A stretch of 64,000 bases of DNA from Labia minor (GCA_963082975.1 OY720348.1:59681461-59745460); one strand, 5' to 3'; shown: positions 22,997 through 35,655, counted from the first letter of the stretch. Translations and numbers: made by a program. The notes: generated by a model not told the origin, from the sequence alone.

Positions 22997-23498
22997 CGAG
23001 AGCAGGTCAATAAGTCCGTGACTTTTTGAATTTCTCGTCTCTTAAATGAAATGGTAACATTGCTCCTGTCAGAAGACTACTATCACCTGAAATTTAAACC
23101 AGCTGGGTCTTTTAGTTTTGGTTTGACATACATTAATAGAAGACTACCTCGTGATTTGAGAAGAAAGTGGAAAATAGTGAATTTCGTGTGCTCATTAAAC
23201 ATTATGGCATTAGTGTTGTTTAACCGCAATATGTATGAACTTTTGCGCCGTTTCGTAACCGTGGATAAAACATGTATCCACCACAACACTTGAGACCAAA
23301 CAGCAGTCAAAACAGTGGGATTTTCGAGGTGAATCGGCACCAAAGAGGGCCACGAAAAATCTTATTTTTTGGAAGGGTTAAAAAAATTGGAGAAATGTTG
23401 GACCAAGTGTATGGAGTTACGTTGAAAAATAAAATATTTTTTTTTTCTAAAAACCAGTGTTTCATTCAAAAAGACACGGAGTTATTGACGTGCCCTCG
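22997..23498 (+). mobile_element. Internally deleted mariner with intact ends
   Basis: TA-flanked, with ~30-bp inverted ends (CGAGAGCAGGTCAATAAGTC; the right end is its imperfect inverse, ending in GTGCCCTCG). Plus-strand remnants are FNRN.YELLRRFVTVDKT (first catalytic-Asp block), IHHNT and QTAVKTVGF. These run directly into YFLEGLKKLEKCWTKCMEL, the family C-terminus. The middle third, including the other catalytic Asp residues, is missing. Confidence 0.83.
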
Positions 23499-23559
23499 TA
23501 TTATTAGCATAATTTGTAAAAAATCACAATCAACTACTTTTTGATTTGTTTGAAATATT

Positions 23560-23808
23560 TTAATTTATATTATATGAAATATTATGGATGCATATTATTA
23601 ATGATTATATAAAATATAAGTTGACAATCTAATGGGTGATTTATCTTAATGCCTAGAGGATATATTAAACTAATCCTCACCGCCCTCTAATAGCCAATAC
23701 TTAGTATCAAGTGAGGATTTACTAACCATGATTCCATGCATTTCATCGACCTCAGGATATGAAATGTTTGTCAATTTCAAGCTATTTATCTTTTAGTTCT
23801 ATATTGTC

Positions 23809-23843
<35 letters not shown>

Positions 23844-24700
23844 TTCTCTGAAAGTGTGAGAGAGAGAGAGAAGAGAGGGTTTAATAAGATATGATAAGTA
23901 TAGGTAAATATTATGAGCATGCAATCTTCTATTATACCTTTACCTTTAAGGTTATTTCCATATAAATTGAACTTTTCGATATCTCCTTTATTTTTGTTTT
24001 TACTTATCAATATTTAAACCGGGCATCTACCTGTTATATTTTAATCATATAATCTAATCCATATGACGACGATAGTAGAATGAATTATCTGTATAATTGT
24101 CTATAACTTCGAAATAAGGTTTTTTATTCCAATTTTAATTTTTAGTTTTACAAAAACTGAACATTTTAGGCATTGAAATCATCCAAAAGTTATTTCAATT
24201 TTTTAAAGTTTATATTTTATACAAAAATAGAGTTTTAAAAAACTAAAACTACGATTGATCCATAATTTCATGAACTAATCAGCCTATTTATATAATCGAC
24301 TATACAACCAAAATCCACCCATATATTATATAAGTATATATTATCTATGAGTGTTCAAAAAAAATAAATGATAAATAAATAAAATACTCTGAATTTAGAA
24401 TTCATTTATTATAGTATATTATAAAAATTTAGCTCTAAAAAGGTTATTAATTTTCTCTATATTTTTTTTATTATTCTAAAAAATTTTTCCATATGTCCAA
24501 TTAAGAGGAACTATAAATTGTTTAGTTTATAAAATTGCAATTAATACTATATAAATATTTATAAATTTACATGATGATATATTTGATGAGGTACCTATGC
24601 ATTTTGTTTGAGACCAAGTTGGGAAAACGGATGGTGGATGACATGACATTTTTCTGCTTTAGTGCAATTTGAGAAAGGAAAGGATAGACAGGTATAGGTA
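23560..24700. other. AT-rich DNA with (TA)n
   Basis: (TA)n microsatellite at 23,815-23,843 followed by a short (GA)n. One stem pair AATCCTCAC / GTGAGGATT lies at 23,668-23,720. No gene seen. Confidence 0.5.
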
Positions 24701-24704
24701 TAGG

Positions 24705-25620
24705 GGTATAAATTTGACCTTACCTTATCAACAAACAAGACCAAAACACTTACGATTTCTAAAATACCAGTTCGATGCAAACTCAAACTATATGATGAGA
24801 TTATCGAACAGGTTATGTCCTTCACATATCTTGGGGTCCAAGTAATCTTTTCCAAGACCTAAAAGCGCAAGTAAAACATCAGAAAAAATAAAGGCTTCAA
24901 AAATATCAGGCTGCCTCTTAATAAGGTCTGGTAAAAATTGATATTTAAGAACGGAAACCAAGATACAAATGTATTACCAAGTAATCTTTTTCAAGACCTA
25001 GAAGCGCAAGTAAAACATCAGACAATAAAGGCTTCAAAAATATCAGGCTGCCTTAATAATGGTAAAAATTGAAATTTAAGAACGGAAACCAAGATACAAA
25101 TGTATTAAACTGTAGTACGTACAGTTTTAACATATAATAGGTTCAATAAGTTCGCGCAAATTAACACTCAAAATATTGCGCACTGTGTACAATGAAATAC
25201 TTCAAGACTCAGTGAATCGATGGTTTTCCAAAACCATATCTTTTATTTGTCCGATGATTTTTGGTGTTGATGCAGTTTTTAGACGTATCTCTCGCTCCGC
25301 GAACTTATTGAACAACATAATATAGCAGAGTGTAGGACAAGAGCCAACACAGCAAAATTCTATTAATTATTGAAAACGATTGAGTGCTACGAAGGATAAC
25401 AAAACTGACTAGACAAGATATGATAAGAAGTGAAGATATTAGAGAAAATACAAAATTCAAAAGGTGGGTGATTGGATTAAGAAAAGAAGGTATGAATTCC
25501 AAATATCTCAAAAGACAGATTGATAAAGAAAGGGATGACAAACTGATCGGAATAAAAAGCCAAGGTCGTCCTAAGAAAAGATTGAGTAACAATCTGGAAG
25601 AAACAAACTTCGAGTTTTAG
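24705..25620 (+). pseudogene. RTE-type LINE RT relic, interrupted
   Basis: Plus-strand reading gives TISKIPVRCKLKLYDEIIEQ, VMSFTYLGVQV, VKHQTIKASKISGCL, ANTAK, and finally LRRITKLTRQDMIRSEDIRE followed by GRPKKR. In order, these match the RT thumb and C-terminal region of insect RTE-like endonuclease/reverse transcriptases. A ~135-bp segment is tandemly duplicated (24,840-24,973 and 24,977-25,106), and a mariner MITE is inserted at 25,141-25,313. Dead. Confidence 0.78.
25141..25313 (-). mobile_element. Mariner-derived MITE nested in the RTE relic
   Basis: Perfect 16-bp terminal inverted repeats, GTTCAATAAGTTCGCG and its complement. The interior, on the minus strand, reads LKTASTPKIIGQIKDMVLEN, the linker between the two N-terminal helix-turn-helix motifs of mariner transposase. 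The MITE is therefore an end-plus-5'-coding deletion derivative, not an unrelated sequence. Confidence 0.78.
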
Positions 25621-25624
25621 AAAG

Positions 25625-26064
25625 AAAGAAGAAGAAAAAGTGTTTTCCAGTTGAGTCAGAGGGATTTTTTTAAAATTTTTATTTGGGAAACTGTTGAAGG
25701 ATAAGGGTGGGTTTTGAAATGATATAAATGATTCTCCCCAAGGTGGAGGTGGGGAAAAAACATTTATCAAGTGTTCAGATAGTAAATCTAATTTTTCCTT
25801 TTCATTTCGTAACCATTTACCGTCATTGAGACGTAAGGATTGTGTATGTTTTGTCTGTTTTTTTTTTATTTTTTATATATTATAAGTATGTATCTGTGGT
25901 GACACAGCTAAACATTGATCGATAGACACTGTTAAACAGCCATTTTCTAAATTCCACCGAATAAGTCTCCATATTTTTAAGTCATTAATGCTCATTTTGC
26001 CATTCTACTTACTTAAGTTGCAATATCTCCAGGATTGCTATTTTTCTTTCAATTGATTATTTAT

Positions 26065-26112
<48 letters not shown>

Positions 26113-26300
26113 ATAAATGAGAAAAATATATTATTATTCAGGGATCGTACGAATATTCTTATTTTAAGAGTAGAAATTTATTTCTTGGAAAAAAATTCCA
26201 ATAATTCCTATTAATCTTTTCATTTTCTTATCACAACCTCTTCATTTCATTAAAACGTGGAAAAATAGTCTCTTTAACCAATCCCCCAGTTAAAAAAATT
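25625..26300. other. AT-rich DNA with microsatellite
   Basis: (TC)n followed by (TA)n at 26,068-26,112; no gene supported. Confidence 0.5.
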
Positions 26301-26301
26301 A

Positions 26302-26888
26302 GCTGGAGTGTCTCCACTCGACTATCTCGCAATTTGAATAGGATTAAATAACATAATATATTATATTTAAAATAAATTTAATTATTTATAAATTATAAAT
26401 AAACCAGCGCATGTTTGGCTTTTTGTTGATGGCATCACGTCACGTGTTGGCGCGTGAGATTTGCAGTGTTAAAAAATTAATTCTGGTAATTTCAGCGAAT
26501 CAATCAAGCTGAAATTCTATATATAGCAGTTTTATACAATTATTAATCATGTGAAAAATTATCAAACATATATCTTTATTTTTACGGTCACTTTAGAGGA
26601 AAAAAAATCAAAACGTTGTAGGTAGTGACCCTCTTTCGGTTGAGCTACATTTCTCAAAAGTTGATAGAAAACTACGAATTTTGAATAATGTTCATATACC
26701 AAATTTCATCATTCTAGCTCAAACCGTTTTTGCGTAATCTTGGTTACATACATACACACACAAACACACACAGACATTTTTTTCAACATTAGTGAAAATG
26801 ACCCAGGGACATTCAAAACGTATAAAAACATCAAAATCTCAACATCGAAAATTTTCGTGATCGCAATACTATCTCTTACGAGATAGTA
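26302..26888 (-). repeat. Family A element, near complete
   Basis: Plus strand GCTGGAGTGTCTCCACTCG to ...CTATCTCttacGAGATAGTA, with a (CA)-rich core at 26,748-26,775. The upstream flank TTAAAAAAATTA is the same as at 10,887, suggesting insertion into A-rich sites. Confidence 0.75.
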
Positions 26889-27254
26889 AAAAACAATAAA
26901 TATTTATAAAGAAAAATTGATTTTATTTCAATATATTATTAAAAGTGAAATAAGTTAAGAGAAGAGGAGTAGGTGTGTAAAACTTTGAAATTATATTCTA
27001 CAATTTAATTCGAGAGATTAATTTTTTTTTTTTTTTTTTTTTGAGTGAGATTCAATGTATCAAAGTTGGGGAGATGGGGAGAGATGGAGAGTAGACTCTT
27101 TGAGGAAGATCAGAAATATTTATTTATTCTCTCTTGTTCAGTTCACTTCAACAAACTTTAAAATTCAAAGCTTATTTTTATACTTAAATATATATTAACA
27201 CTTTGTATATTTGAACAATGAATATTGAAGGATTAAAAAAAATAAAATAAAATA

Positions 27255-27966
27255 AGCTGGAGTGTCCCCTCTCGATTATCTCGCAATTTGAATTGGATTA
27301 AATAATATATATTATATTTCAATTAAAAATTTAATTAAAATTAAATTATATATTAAAATTATACAATAAATATTAAAATTAATAAATAACCAGCGCGTGT
27401 TTAGCTCTTTGTTGATGGCACCATGTCACGTACTGGCGCGTGATTTGCAGTCTTAAAAAATTATAAATAATAAATATTAAACCAGCGCATGCATGTTTGG
27501 CTTTTTGTTGATGGCATCACGTCACGTGTTGGCGCGTGAGATTTGCAGTGTTAAAAAATTAATTCCGGTACTTTCAGCGATTCAATCAAGCTGAAATTCT
27601 ATATATAGCAGTTTTATACAATTTTTAATTATGTAAAAAACTATCAAATATAAATCTTTATTTTTACGGTCATTTTAGAGAAAAAAAAATCAAAACGTTG
27701 TAGGTAATGACCCTCTTCCGATTGAGTTACATTTCTCGAAAGTTGATTGAAAACTATGAATTTTGAATAGTGCCCATATATCAAATTTCATAGTTCTAGC
27801 TCAAATCGTTTTTGCATAATCTTGTCTACGCACATACATACATACACACAGACATTTTTCTCAACCTTAGTGAAAATGAGTTAGGGACCTTCAAAACGTA
27901 TAAAACTATCAAAATCTCGACATCGAAAATTTTCATGATCGCAATACTATCACTAGCGAGATAATA
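27255..27966 (-). repeat. Family A element with duplicated head
   Basis: Contains the GCGTGTTTAGCTCTTTGTTGATGGC-type block twice (about 27,394 and 27,493), so the head section is partially duplicated. It ends in a decayed hairpin. Confidence 0.7.
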
Positions 27967-28437
27967 AAAAAAATAAAATAAAAAAAAAACAAACTGTTTT
28001 TCTGTTCTTCTAATAAAAGTGAAATTTTATTATTTAGTTTGAATTTAATTATCACCTAAAATGAAAGAATCGTGAATATATTACCTTATCTTTGCAAAAA
28101 GTAATCATGCAATTTTCTTTCTATTAAATTTGCACCAAGGTGATTTATTCAAGATTAAAAAAATAACTTTCACTTCACGAATTGATTCATCGTTGTCATT
28201 GAACATGAATATTAAGTGGCTTGAAATGAGATGGAGGGGGGTGACTACACTTTTTCGCAAGATGCCTTCCAAGACAATCGAACAGAAGAATATTTTCCGA
28301 AGGATGAATGAATGAAGTCATGCAAATACATTGCAATTCAAATTATTATGATTTATTTAAAATATTTAATTATCATACTAATATATAAAATATAATTGTT
28401 TGCTCTACGATAGATAAAATATAAGAAAAATCAAAAT

Positions 28438-28485
28438 CTGGAGTGTCTTCACTCGACCATCTAACACATTTGAATTAGATTAATT

Positions 28486-28529
<44 letters not shown>

Positions 28530-29528
28530 TTAAATTAAATTATAAATTAAAATTAATAAATAATATATATTAAACTAGCGCGTGTTTGGTTCTTTGTTGA
28601 TGGCTCCACGTCACGTGCTTGAGCGTGATTGCCAGTCAACTTTTTTCTTTTTTTTCGTTATTGTTTTTGATTCTTTTTTTTTTATTGTTTTTGTTATTAG
28701 GGGAAGAAGAACGAAAAAGGAAAAAAAAATTTTTTCCCACATATTATTATATCAAATTTTGTATTATTTATTATTATTTACTGTTTTTTTTTAAATTTAT
28801 TTTAAGTCGTTCTATTTGTTAATATGTAATTTTGTGAACGAAAAAAATTTAAACAATTTTGTATGCCGAATTGGCAAAAGCAAATAAAGTTTATTATTAT
28901 TATTTATTAAGTCAACGTGTGAAAAAATTATAATTCCGGTACTTTCAGCGATTCAATCAAACTGAAATTCTATATATGGCAGTTTTATACAATTTTTAAT
29001 CCTGTGAAAAACTATCAAACATATCTTTATTTTTAGAGGAAAAAAAATGAAAACGTGGTAGGTAATGGTCCTCTTCCGGATGAGCTGGCGCGTGATTGCA
29101 TTCGTGTTATAAAATTAATTCCGGTACTTTCAGCGATTCAATCAAGCTAAATTTATATATATATAGCAGTTTTATACAATTTTTAATCAAAGGAAAAACT
29201 ATCAAACATATATCTTAATTTTTATGGTCACTTTAGAGGGAAAAAAACGTTATAAAAATGAAAACGTGGTAGGTAATGACCCTCTTCCGGATGAGCTACA
29301 TTTCTGAAGAAAGAAAACTACGAATTGTGAATAATTCTCGAGTACCAAATTTCATTATTCTAACTCAAATAGTTTTTGCGTAATCTTGTCTACATACACA
29401 CACACACACTCAGACATTTCTCTCAACCTTAGCGAAAATGATTCAGGGACCTTCAAAACGTATAAAAACATCAAAATCTCGACATCGAAAATTTTCGTGA
29501 TCGCAATACTATCTCTAGCGAGATAATA
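28438..29528 (-). repeat. Family A element, enlarged and interrupted
   Basis: An A copy expanded by an (AT)n tract (28,487-28,523), a LINE-tail insertion (28,641-28,909) and a second partial A head (around 29,085). It ends in CTATCTCtagCGAGATAATA. Confidence 0.7.
28641..28909 (+). mobile_element. 5'-truncated LINE 3' end inside family A
   Basis: T-rich body, then GGCAAAAGCAAATAAAGTTT and a (TTA)n tail, resembling non-LTR retrotransposon 3' ends. It is bounded by the 7-bp direct repeat AGTCAAC at 28,634-28,640 and 28,910-28,916. The A copy near 21,411 has this site uninterrupted (GCAGTCAACGTG). Confidence 0.72.
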
Positions 29529-29589
29529 AAAATGTGCAAATCCATATGGAGGTAAAAGTTTTACATCCAAGGAGTGAAACCGATTGGGA

Positions 29590-29665
29590 TTACAAGTTAT
29601 GAAAAAATTTGGAGAAGATAGAAATTGGATGGAAGTAGCTCAGAGTAATCAGCTTTTAAGAAAAT
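29590..29665 (+). pseudogene. RTE-like LINE short relic
   Basis: GEDRNWMEVAQSNQLLRK is recoverable in one frame and matches the GEGRNWM...QDRN.WR segment of the copy at 38,400. Nothing else of the element remains. Confidence 0.5.
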
Positions 29666-29669
29666 TAAA

Positions 29670-30340
29670 CTTTATTATATATTTATTATTATTAAATAAT
29701 ATTATTATTTTAATTTCTCTTAATACATTTCAAATAAATTTATTACTTTGTATTAATTGAATTATATTTATAAAAATTAGATCAATTGATAGTTTATAGA
29801 TTTTTTGAAACGTTCTTTTCCATGTCCCTTAATGGATTATGCATATTTATTTAATTTAAATGTCTCTTTGAAATGGGTGGTGGGGGTATGCTTAAATGAA
29901 CTCGTGTCAAAAAGAGATCCCATCTTTTGATAGAGTTCAACTTGGACTCCGATGAAAGGCACCATTAACGTCGTTTGTTGGCACAACCATTCTTTTTAAG
30001 TTTCCTCTTCCTTCAAACAGATTAGTTCCATGCCTTTGCCAAATCATCAATTAATGAATGCAATATTCTATTTACTTAGCTTCATCAAATAGCTTCCATT
30101 TTCTTAACTTCAATTCAATTATTTCTATACTGTTTACTATCTCACCAGATTTATGTGAATGTAAATATCGATTATATCTAAAATAAATAATCATAGAATA
30201 TTAATAAATTATCAAATATTTTTTACTATCTTGTTTCTTATTTCTTTTTATTTATTATTTTTTTTTTAAATTATAGTAATTTTCAAATATATTAAGTATT
30301 TAAGTTTAATATAAACATAGAATCTGAAATCAGGTCTTAT
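29670..30340. other. AT-rich DNA, no feature seen
   Basis: No supported gene or repeat. Confidence 0.4.
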
Positions 30341-30342
30341 AT

Positions 30343-30866
30343 TTAGATAATATTGCGATCAAGAAAATTTTCGATTTCGAGATTTTGATGTTTTTATACG
30401 TTTTCAAGGTCCCTGAGTCATTTTCACTAAGGTTGAGAAAAATGTCTCTGTGTATGTATATGTGTGTATGTATGTAGACAATATTTCAGCTTGAATCATG
30501 AAATTTGGTATACGAGCATTATTCAAAATTCGTAGTTTACAATCAACTTTTGAGAAATGTAGCTCAACCGGAAGAGGGTCATTACCTACAACGTTTTGAT
30601 TTTTTTTCTTCTAAACTGAAGGTAAAAATAAAGATTATGTATGATAGTTTTTCACATGTTTAAAAATTATTTAAAACTGCTATATATAAAATTTCAGCTT
30701 GATTGAATTGCTGAAAGTACCGGAATTATATTTTTAACACTGCAAATCACGCGCCAGCACGTGACGTGGCATCAACAAAGAGCCAAACACGCGCTGTTTT
30801 AATAAATATTATTTATTAATTTTAATTTATAATTTAATTAATTAAATTTAATTTAAGTATAATATT
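30343..30866 (+). repeat. Family A element, 3' truncated
   Basis: Begins at the decayed hairpin end (TAATATTGCGATC), carries the (TG)-rich core at 30,446-30,476 and the CCGGAAGAGGG block, and stops before the CACTCCAGC end. Confidence 0.72.
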
Positions 30867-31048
30867 GAATGATTATTTTTATACTAAGCCCTGAAGTGAT
30901 TGGATTTTTTTTTTATGACTGAGTATCGTCTTAACGATCGATCAATCGTATTTGCATAGAGTGGGTGGTAGGGCATTTCATAAATAATATTATTTATACA
31001 TATTTGATAAACCTTCCCTTCTTTCTAAAGAATATCAAAAAAAAAAAA

Positions 31049-31059
<11 letters not shown>

Positions 31060-31086
<27 letters not shown>
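31060..31086. repeat. (AAT)n microsatellite
   Basis: Trinucleotide run following a poly(A) tract. Confidence 0.85.
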
Positions 31087-31088
<2 letters not shown>

Positions 31089-31464
31089 TATCCTCCATTC
31101 AAGCACTTACTCGATGCTCTTCACCATTTATTGATTATTGAACTTAAAAAAAAAAATTGAAACAGCCGAACAAGCTGTTTGCGTATTGAGAAACAATTTG
31201 AAATTCATTCACCGAAACATCAATGTTTAGGAAGTATAAAATATACGGTTCTTTAGCCAAGGCAACATCGGAATTGAGAATTCTCTTTTGGATGGGAGAA
31301 AATCCGTTGGTAAATCGAAATTATGTTATGGATAGTTACCTACTAGGACAGATAAAGGGTTCACGTTTTACTTTAAAAAAAATGAATATTGGAGATATTC
31401 TAATAAATGCACGCCTGGGAAAAAAACTTTTCTTTTTTTTATCGAATATAATTAAATAAAATAT

Positions 31465-32727
31465 AAACAAAATAGTAATAATAATATTATTATTATTGTT
31501 TTTTTTGTTCGCAGAAATGAAAGAATTATCAATTAGCAAAATTTTTACTGGATGTTGAGATTTTGATGTTTTTATATGTTTTGAAGGTCCCTGAGTCATT
31601 TTCATTAAGGTTGAGAAAAATGTCTGTCCGTGTGTGTAGATTACGGAAAAACGGTTTGAGCTGGAATAATGAAATTTGGTACAGAGGCATTATTCAAAAT
31701 TCGTAGTTTTCTATCACCTTTTGAGAAAGAGTGTCATTACCTACCACGTTTTGATTTTTTTTCCTCTAAAGTAACCGTAAAAATAAAGATATATGTTTTA
31801 TAGTTTTTCACATGATTAACAATTGTACAAAACTGCTATATATAGAATTTCAGCTTGATTGAATCACTGAAAGTACCGAAATTAATTTTTAAACACGTTG
31901 ACTGGCAATCACTCGCCAGCACGTGACGTGGTGCCATCAACAAAGAGCCTAACTGGCGCTGTTTTAATAAATATTATTTATTAATTTTAATTTATAATTT
32001 ATAATTAATTAAATTTAATTTAAATATAATATAAGTGTTAATTAATCCAATTCAAATTGCGAGATAGTCGAGTGGAGACACTCCAGCTTATTTAATAAAT
32101 ATTTAGAAATAGTAATAATAATATTATGATTATTGTTTCTTTTGTTTGGAGAAATGAAAGAAATATCAATTACCAAAATTTTTACTCGATGTCGAGATTT
32201 TGATGTTTTTATACGTTTTGAAGGTCCCTGAGTCATTTTCACTAAGGTTGAGAAAAATATCTGTGTGTATGTGCGTAGACAAGATTACGCAAAAACGGTT
32301 TGAGGTAGAATAATGAAATTTATATACGGGCATTATTCAAAATTCGTATTTTTTTTTATCAACTTTTGAGAAATATAGCTAATCCGGAAGTGGGTCATTA
32401 CCTACAACGTTTTCATTTTTTTTTTCCTCTAAACTGACCATAAAAATGTTTGATAGTTTTTCACATGATTAAAAACTGTATAAAACTACTATATATAGAA
32501 TTTCAGCTTGATTGAATTGCCGAAAGTACCGGAATTAATTTTGTAACACTGCAAATCACGCGCCAGTACGTGGTGCCATCAACAAAAAGCCAAACACGCA
32601 CTGGTTTAATAAATATTTTTTATTAATTTTAATTTAAAATTTAATTAATTAAATTTAATTTAAATATAATATATGTTATATAATCCAATTCAAATTTCCA
32701 AAATAGTCGAGTGGAAATACTTCAGAT
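31465..32727 (+). repeat. Tandem pair of family A elements with flank
   Basis: A copies at 31,541-32,088 and 32,180-32,727 stand head to tail. Each is preceded by the same ~75-bp flank (AGTAATAATAATATTAT ... GAAATGAAAGAA.TATCAATTA) at 31,470-31,540 and 32,110-32,180. The flank is duplicated with the element, so this is a ~640-bp segmental tandem duplication rather than two insertions. Confidence 0.75.
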
Positions 32728-32729
32728 CT

Positions 32730-33595
32730 TTTGATAAGATTTGTAAAATGGTTGATTTATAATTTAATAAAATTATATGAGTTGTTCAAATAAAAGTGAC
32801 CGTACTAGCACTTTCAATGGAACGACCCATCTATAATTGAATTAAAATACAACTCAGATAACTTAATGTTTTCTATGTGTAGTGAATTTAGTAAGGGTTG
32901 TGGAATCAAATACGTGGCTCATTTAGAGGAGAAAATGTTAGTCGGAAGTTAATAATGAACAAAGTATTTGAAAAACGACATGGTTGATAGACCAACGGAA
33001 GTGAAGGAATTAGGAGAGGTAAGAAATTATATGGAGATAGATTAGAATAGTGGAAAGTAGTTACGAAAAAAACATCAGTTATCGGTAATGGCCCAGAGAT
33101 TAATACTTGTGTATAAGCTTATTAACCCAATCCATATTTAAATTGAAATGAATATTTAAATTATTTTAAAACATAAATAGAAAGATTTTTCAAAAGTTCC
33201 CTATAAGAATAAATAATACTAATAAATGAAGAAGAATAACTGAACTTAGAAAAATAAATTTGTATTTTTCATGAAAAAGCTAAATAACTTATTTTTGAAA
33301 GGAATATATTTAATATATTATTAATAATCATCATATTATTATGATGATAGATAAATTTAATTAAAATGTGTGATACAATATCTTGGTTCATTCTTATTCA
33401 CAAAATTATCATCGACTTAAGGTTATGAAATGTTTGCCAATTAAATAAATAATCAATCATTCACCAATTTATTAATATACTTAATTCTATAAAAAATGAG
33501 GGTTAATTGACATAAAAAAACAACAGACCAAATATTTCGAGGTGAATGTTCAATATTTAAAAATTGAATACAATTGAACAATATGAATATATAAT
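32730..33595. other. AT-rich DNA, weak LINE-like patch
   Basis: Around 33,015-33,080 GAGGTAAGAAATTATATGGA faintly resembles the GEGRNWM coding segment of the RTE-like LINE, but this is not secure. No gene. Confidence 0.3.
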
Positions 33596-33596
33596 A

Positions 33597-33857
33597 CAGT
33601 GAACGTTCTATATAAGCAACTCATTTGAACCTATTTCAATAAAAAAACTTTCTTATTGGTAAAAGTTGCTTATAGGGAAAAATACTGTCTTGAAAATATT
33701 TTTCCTTATTTCTTTTACTAACTAAACTGTATCGCAGAATAAATATAAATAACTATTCTAATTAACAGAACTTAACTTCAAAAGCACAAAACACAAACAT
33801 ATTCCAATAAAGAAATTTTTTACAATTTCACCAGTGAACAACTCAAATATTTAGCTT
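33597..33857 (+). mobile_element. Pogo/Tigger-like MITE, 3' truncated
   Basis: Starts TA|CAGTGAACGTTCTATATAAGC, the best-preserved end of this family in the window, and shares the internal blocks of the copies at 14,418 and 19,774. The right end is missing. Confidence 0.65.
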
Positions 33858-33859
33858 TA

Positions 33860-34525
33860 AAATAAATTAATAAAAAACTTTTTAATATACACGATTTTAA
33901 ATCAAAAATGCCGTAAAAAATAGAAAATAAAATATATTAATTAAACCTTGAATATTATTCTTTACATATGCACAACAAAAATAGCGTGGGTGCATATGAA
34001 CATAAATATTATACTAGGTAAAGAATTTAAAATTATTATATTGGTATATTAAGATATTTTTTTTCATTTATTCAACTATATATTATGATCCAATGTAGTT
34101 AAAATATAAATGTTTAAAATTATAAAACACACACAGATAGTTTTATTTGAAATAAATGATAATCATTTTTATGGATATTTCAAAAATGATGGATCGATGA
34201 TAAAAAAAAGACCCCTGATTTATAAACTATAGTATAATCGAATATATCAGTAAAATATAATTTAGTCATCTTTTAAATCTAATATAATTATTATTATTAT
34301 TTTTGTCATGTATTTATTATATTTAACTATTATTTTAAAAATTTAAATTACAATTATTAATTAATTAAATTTTTTAATTTATAAGAATCTCTTATGGAGC
34401 ATCTTTTGTTTAAATTTCTTTAAAAAACTTTAAAATGAGTTTTCTTTCCCTTGAATATTTTCGGTAATTTTGTAGTTGTAAACATGGACATATTGTCAAA
34501 GAAACAAGCATTTTTTATAAGTATA
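33860..34525. other. AT-rich DNA, no feature seen
   Basis: No supported gene or repeat. Confidence 0.4.
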
Positions 34526-34541
34526 GTAATATTATGTAATG

Positions 34542-34795
34542 GGAGGTGGCTTGGCCGAGAGTGTAGCGTGGCAACCTTCTACACAAGAAGTCGGCGTTCG
34601 ATTCTAACCAAGAACGGATTTTTCTAATAAATTCAATTTAACATCAGCTGCCTCCGGCTCCAGGAACTGACAAACCTTGGTTCTATATAACTCTGCACCA
34701 GCAGGACTACTTCAAAAACAAGTATCGCTTTGCATGATCCTAGATGGTCCAAACGCAAATAATAATAATAATAATAACAATAATAATAATAATAA
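34542..34795 (+). mobile_element. tRNA-derived SINE with (AAT)n tail
   Basis: The head has a box A-like TGGCTTGGCCGAG at 34,547 and a box B-like GTTCGATTC at 34,592. The body ends in CCAAACGCAAATAATAAT and a trinucleotide tail. AATATTATGTAAT before the element and AATATTATATAAT after it form a probable ~13-bp target duplication. Its sequence is unrelated to the SINE at 5,455 beyond the polymerase III promoter. Confidence 0.72.
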
Positions 34796-34954
34796 TAATA
34801 TTATATAATATTATATAGATATATGTTTGGATTTAAGATACAAAAGGGTTACAAGTGAATTGGTAGTCGTTACAGTGTCAAATTAGTCACTTTTTAGGGG
34901 CCTAGAAACATTAGATTAAACTGTATATTAATATATATATATATATATATAAAC

Positions 34955-35215
34955 TTGGTTGTTCAATAAGAACGGAAATGAAGAAACCAATTTCTATTTG
35001 TAAAAATGACTTTATTTTCCCTCAATATTGAATACACTTATTCCAACCACAATTGATGAGATAAAATCGAAATCGAAGAACGAGCTGATGGTTATACCAA
35101 AAAGCGCATTTCAGAAATGTTTCCACGATTGGAAGAAGCGCTGGCATAATCCGAGGGGAATTACTTTGAAGGGGACAAAATTGATATTGATGAATACTTT
35201 TCTTTTATATATTAT
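34955..35215 (+). pseudogene. Mariner-like transposase C-terminal relic
   Basis: IPKSAFQKCFHDWKKRWHN is followed, after a frameshift, by NYFEGDKIDIDEYF. These match the C-terminus of a mariner-superfamily transposase (SAFQ.CF..W..RWHKC...GDYFEGD). GGTTGTTCAATAAGAACGG at 34,961 is probably the left end; the coding middle is missing. Confidence 0.72.
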
Positions 35216-35341
35216 GATTACTCTTAATATTTTCGAGTTATTTTCACGTTTAATTGTGAAATTTGAGTTTCTAAAATCAAAAAAGCCTATTTTTTTCGTT
35301 TTCACAATTATACCCACCATCTACTGTATTATCTACCAGTT

Positions 35342-35655
35342 GACGACCGACGATAGTAAGGGAAGGGTTATTTTCACACCAAATTTCACATGAGGAGATT
35401 TTTTTATATATCTCCACAAATCATGCACTTTGTATTGGTTTTATCTTCGGGAAAATCATCTTCATTAGTTTTTTCTTAATTTAAAATTATATGACGTCAC
35501 CCAGCCCTTCACGAAGTCACAACCAGCGCCTCCTTATATATTATAAATAAAATAAAATTAAAAATATTTATGTTATATCCATATCTGTTTTTTTTTATTG
35601 ATTTCATAGATACATTTAAATTATTTGAAATTGTTTCTGTATAGCTGGAAATAAA
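35342..35655 (+). repeat. Family B element, short form, 3' truncated
   Basis: Begins ACCGACGATAGTAAGGGAAGGG, lacks the (GTCC)n core, and ends near CTGTATAGCTGGAAATAA before the terminal hairpin. Confidence 0.68.

Noticed and set aside
23083..23343. 86-codon minus-strand gene
   Set aside because: It is the antisense of the mariner transposase remnant.
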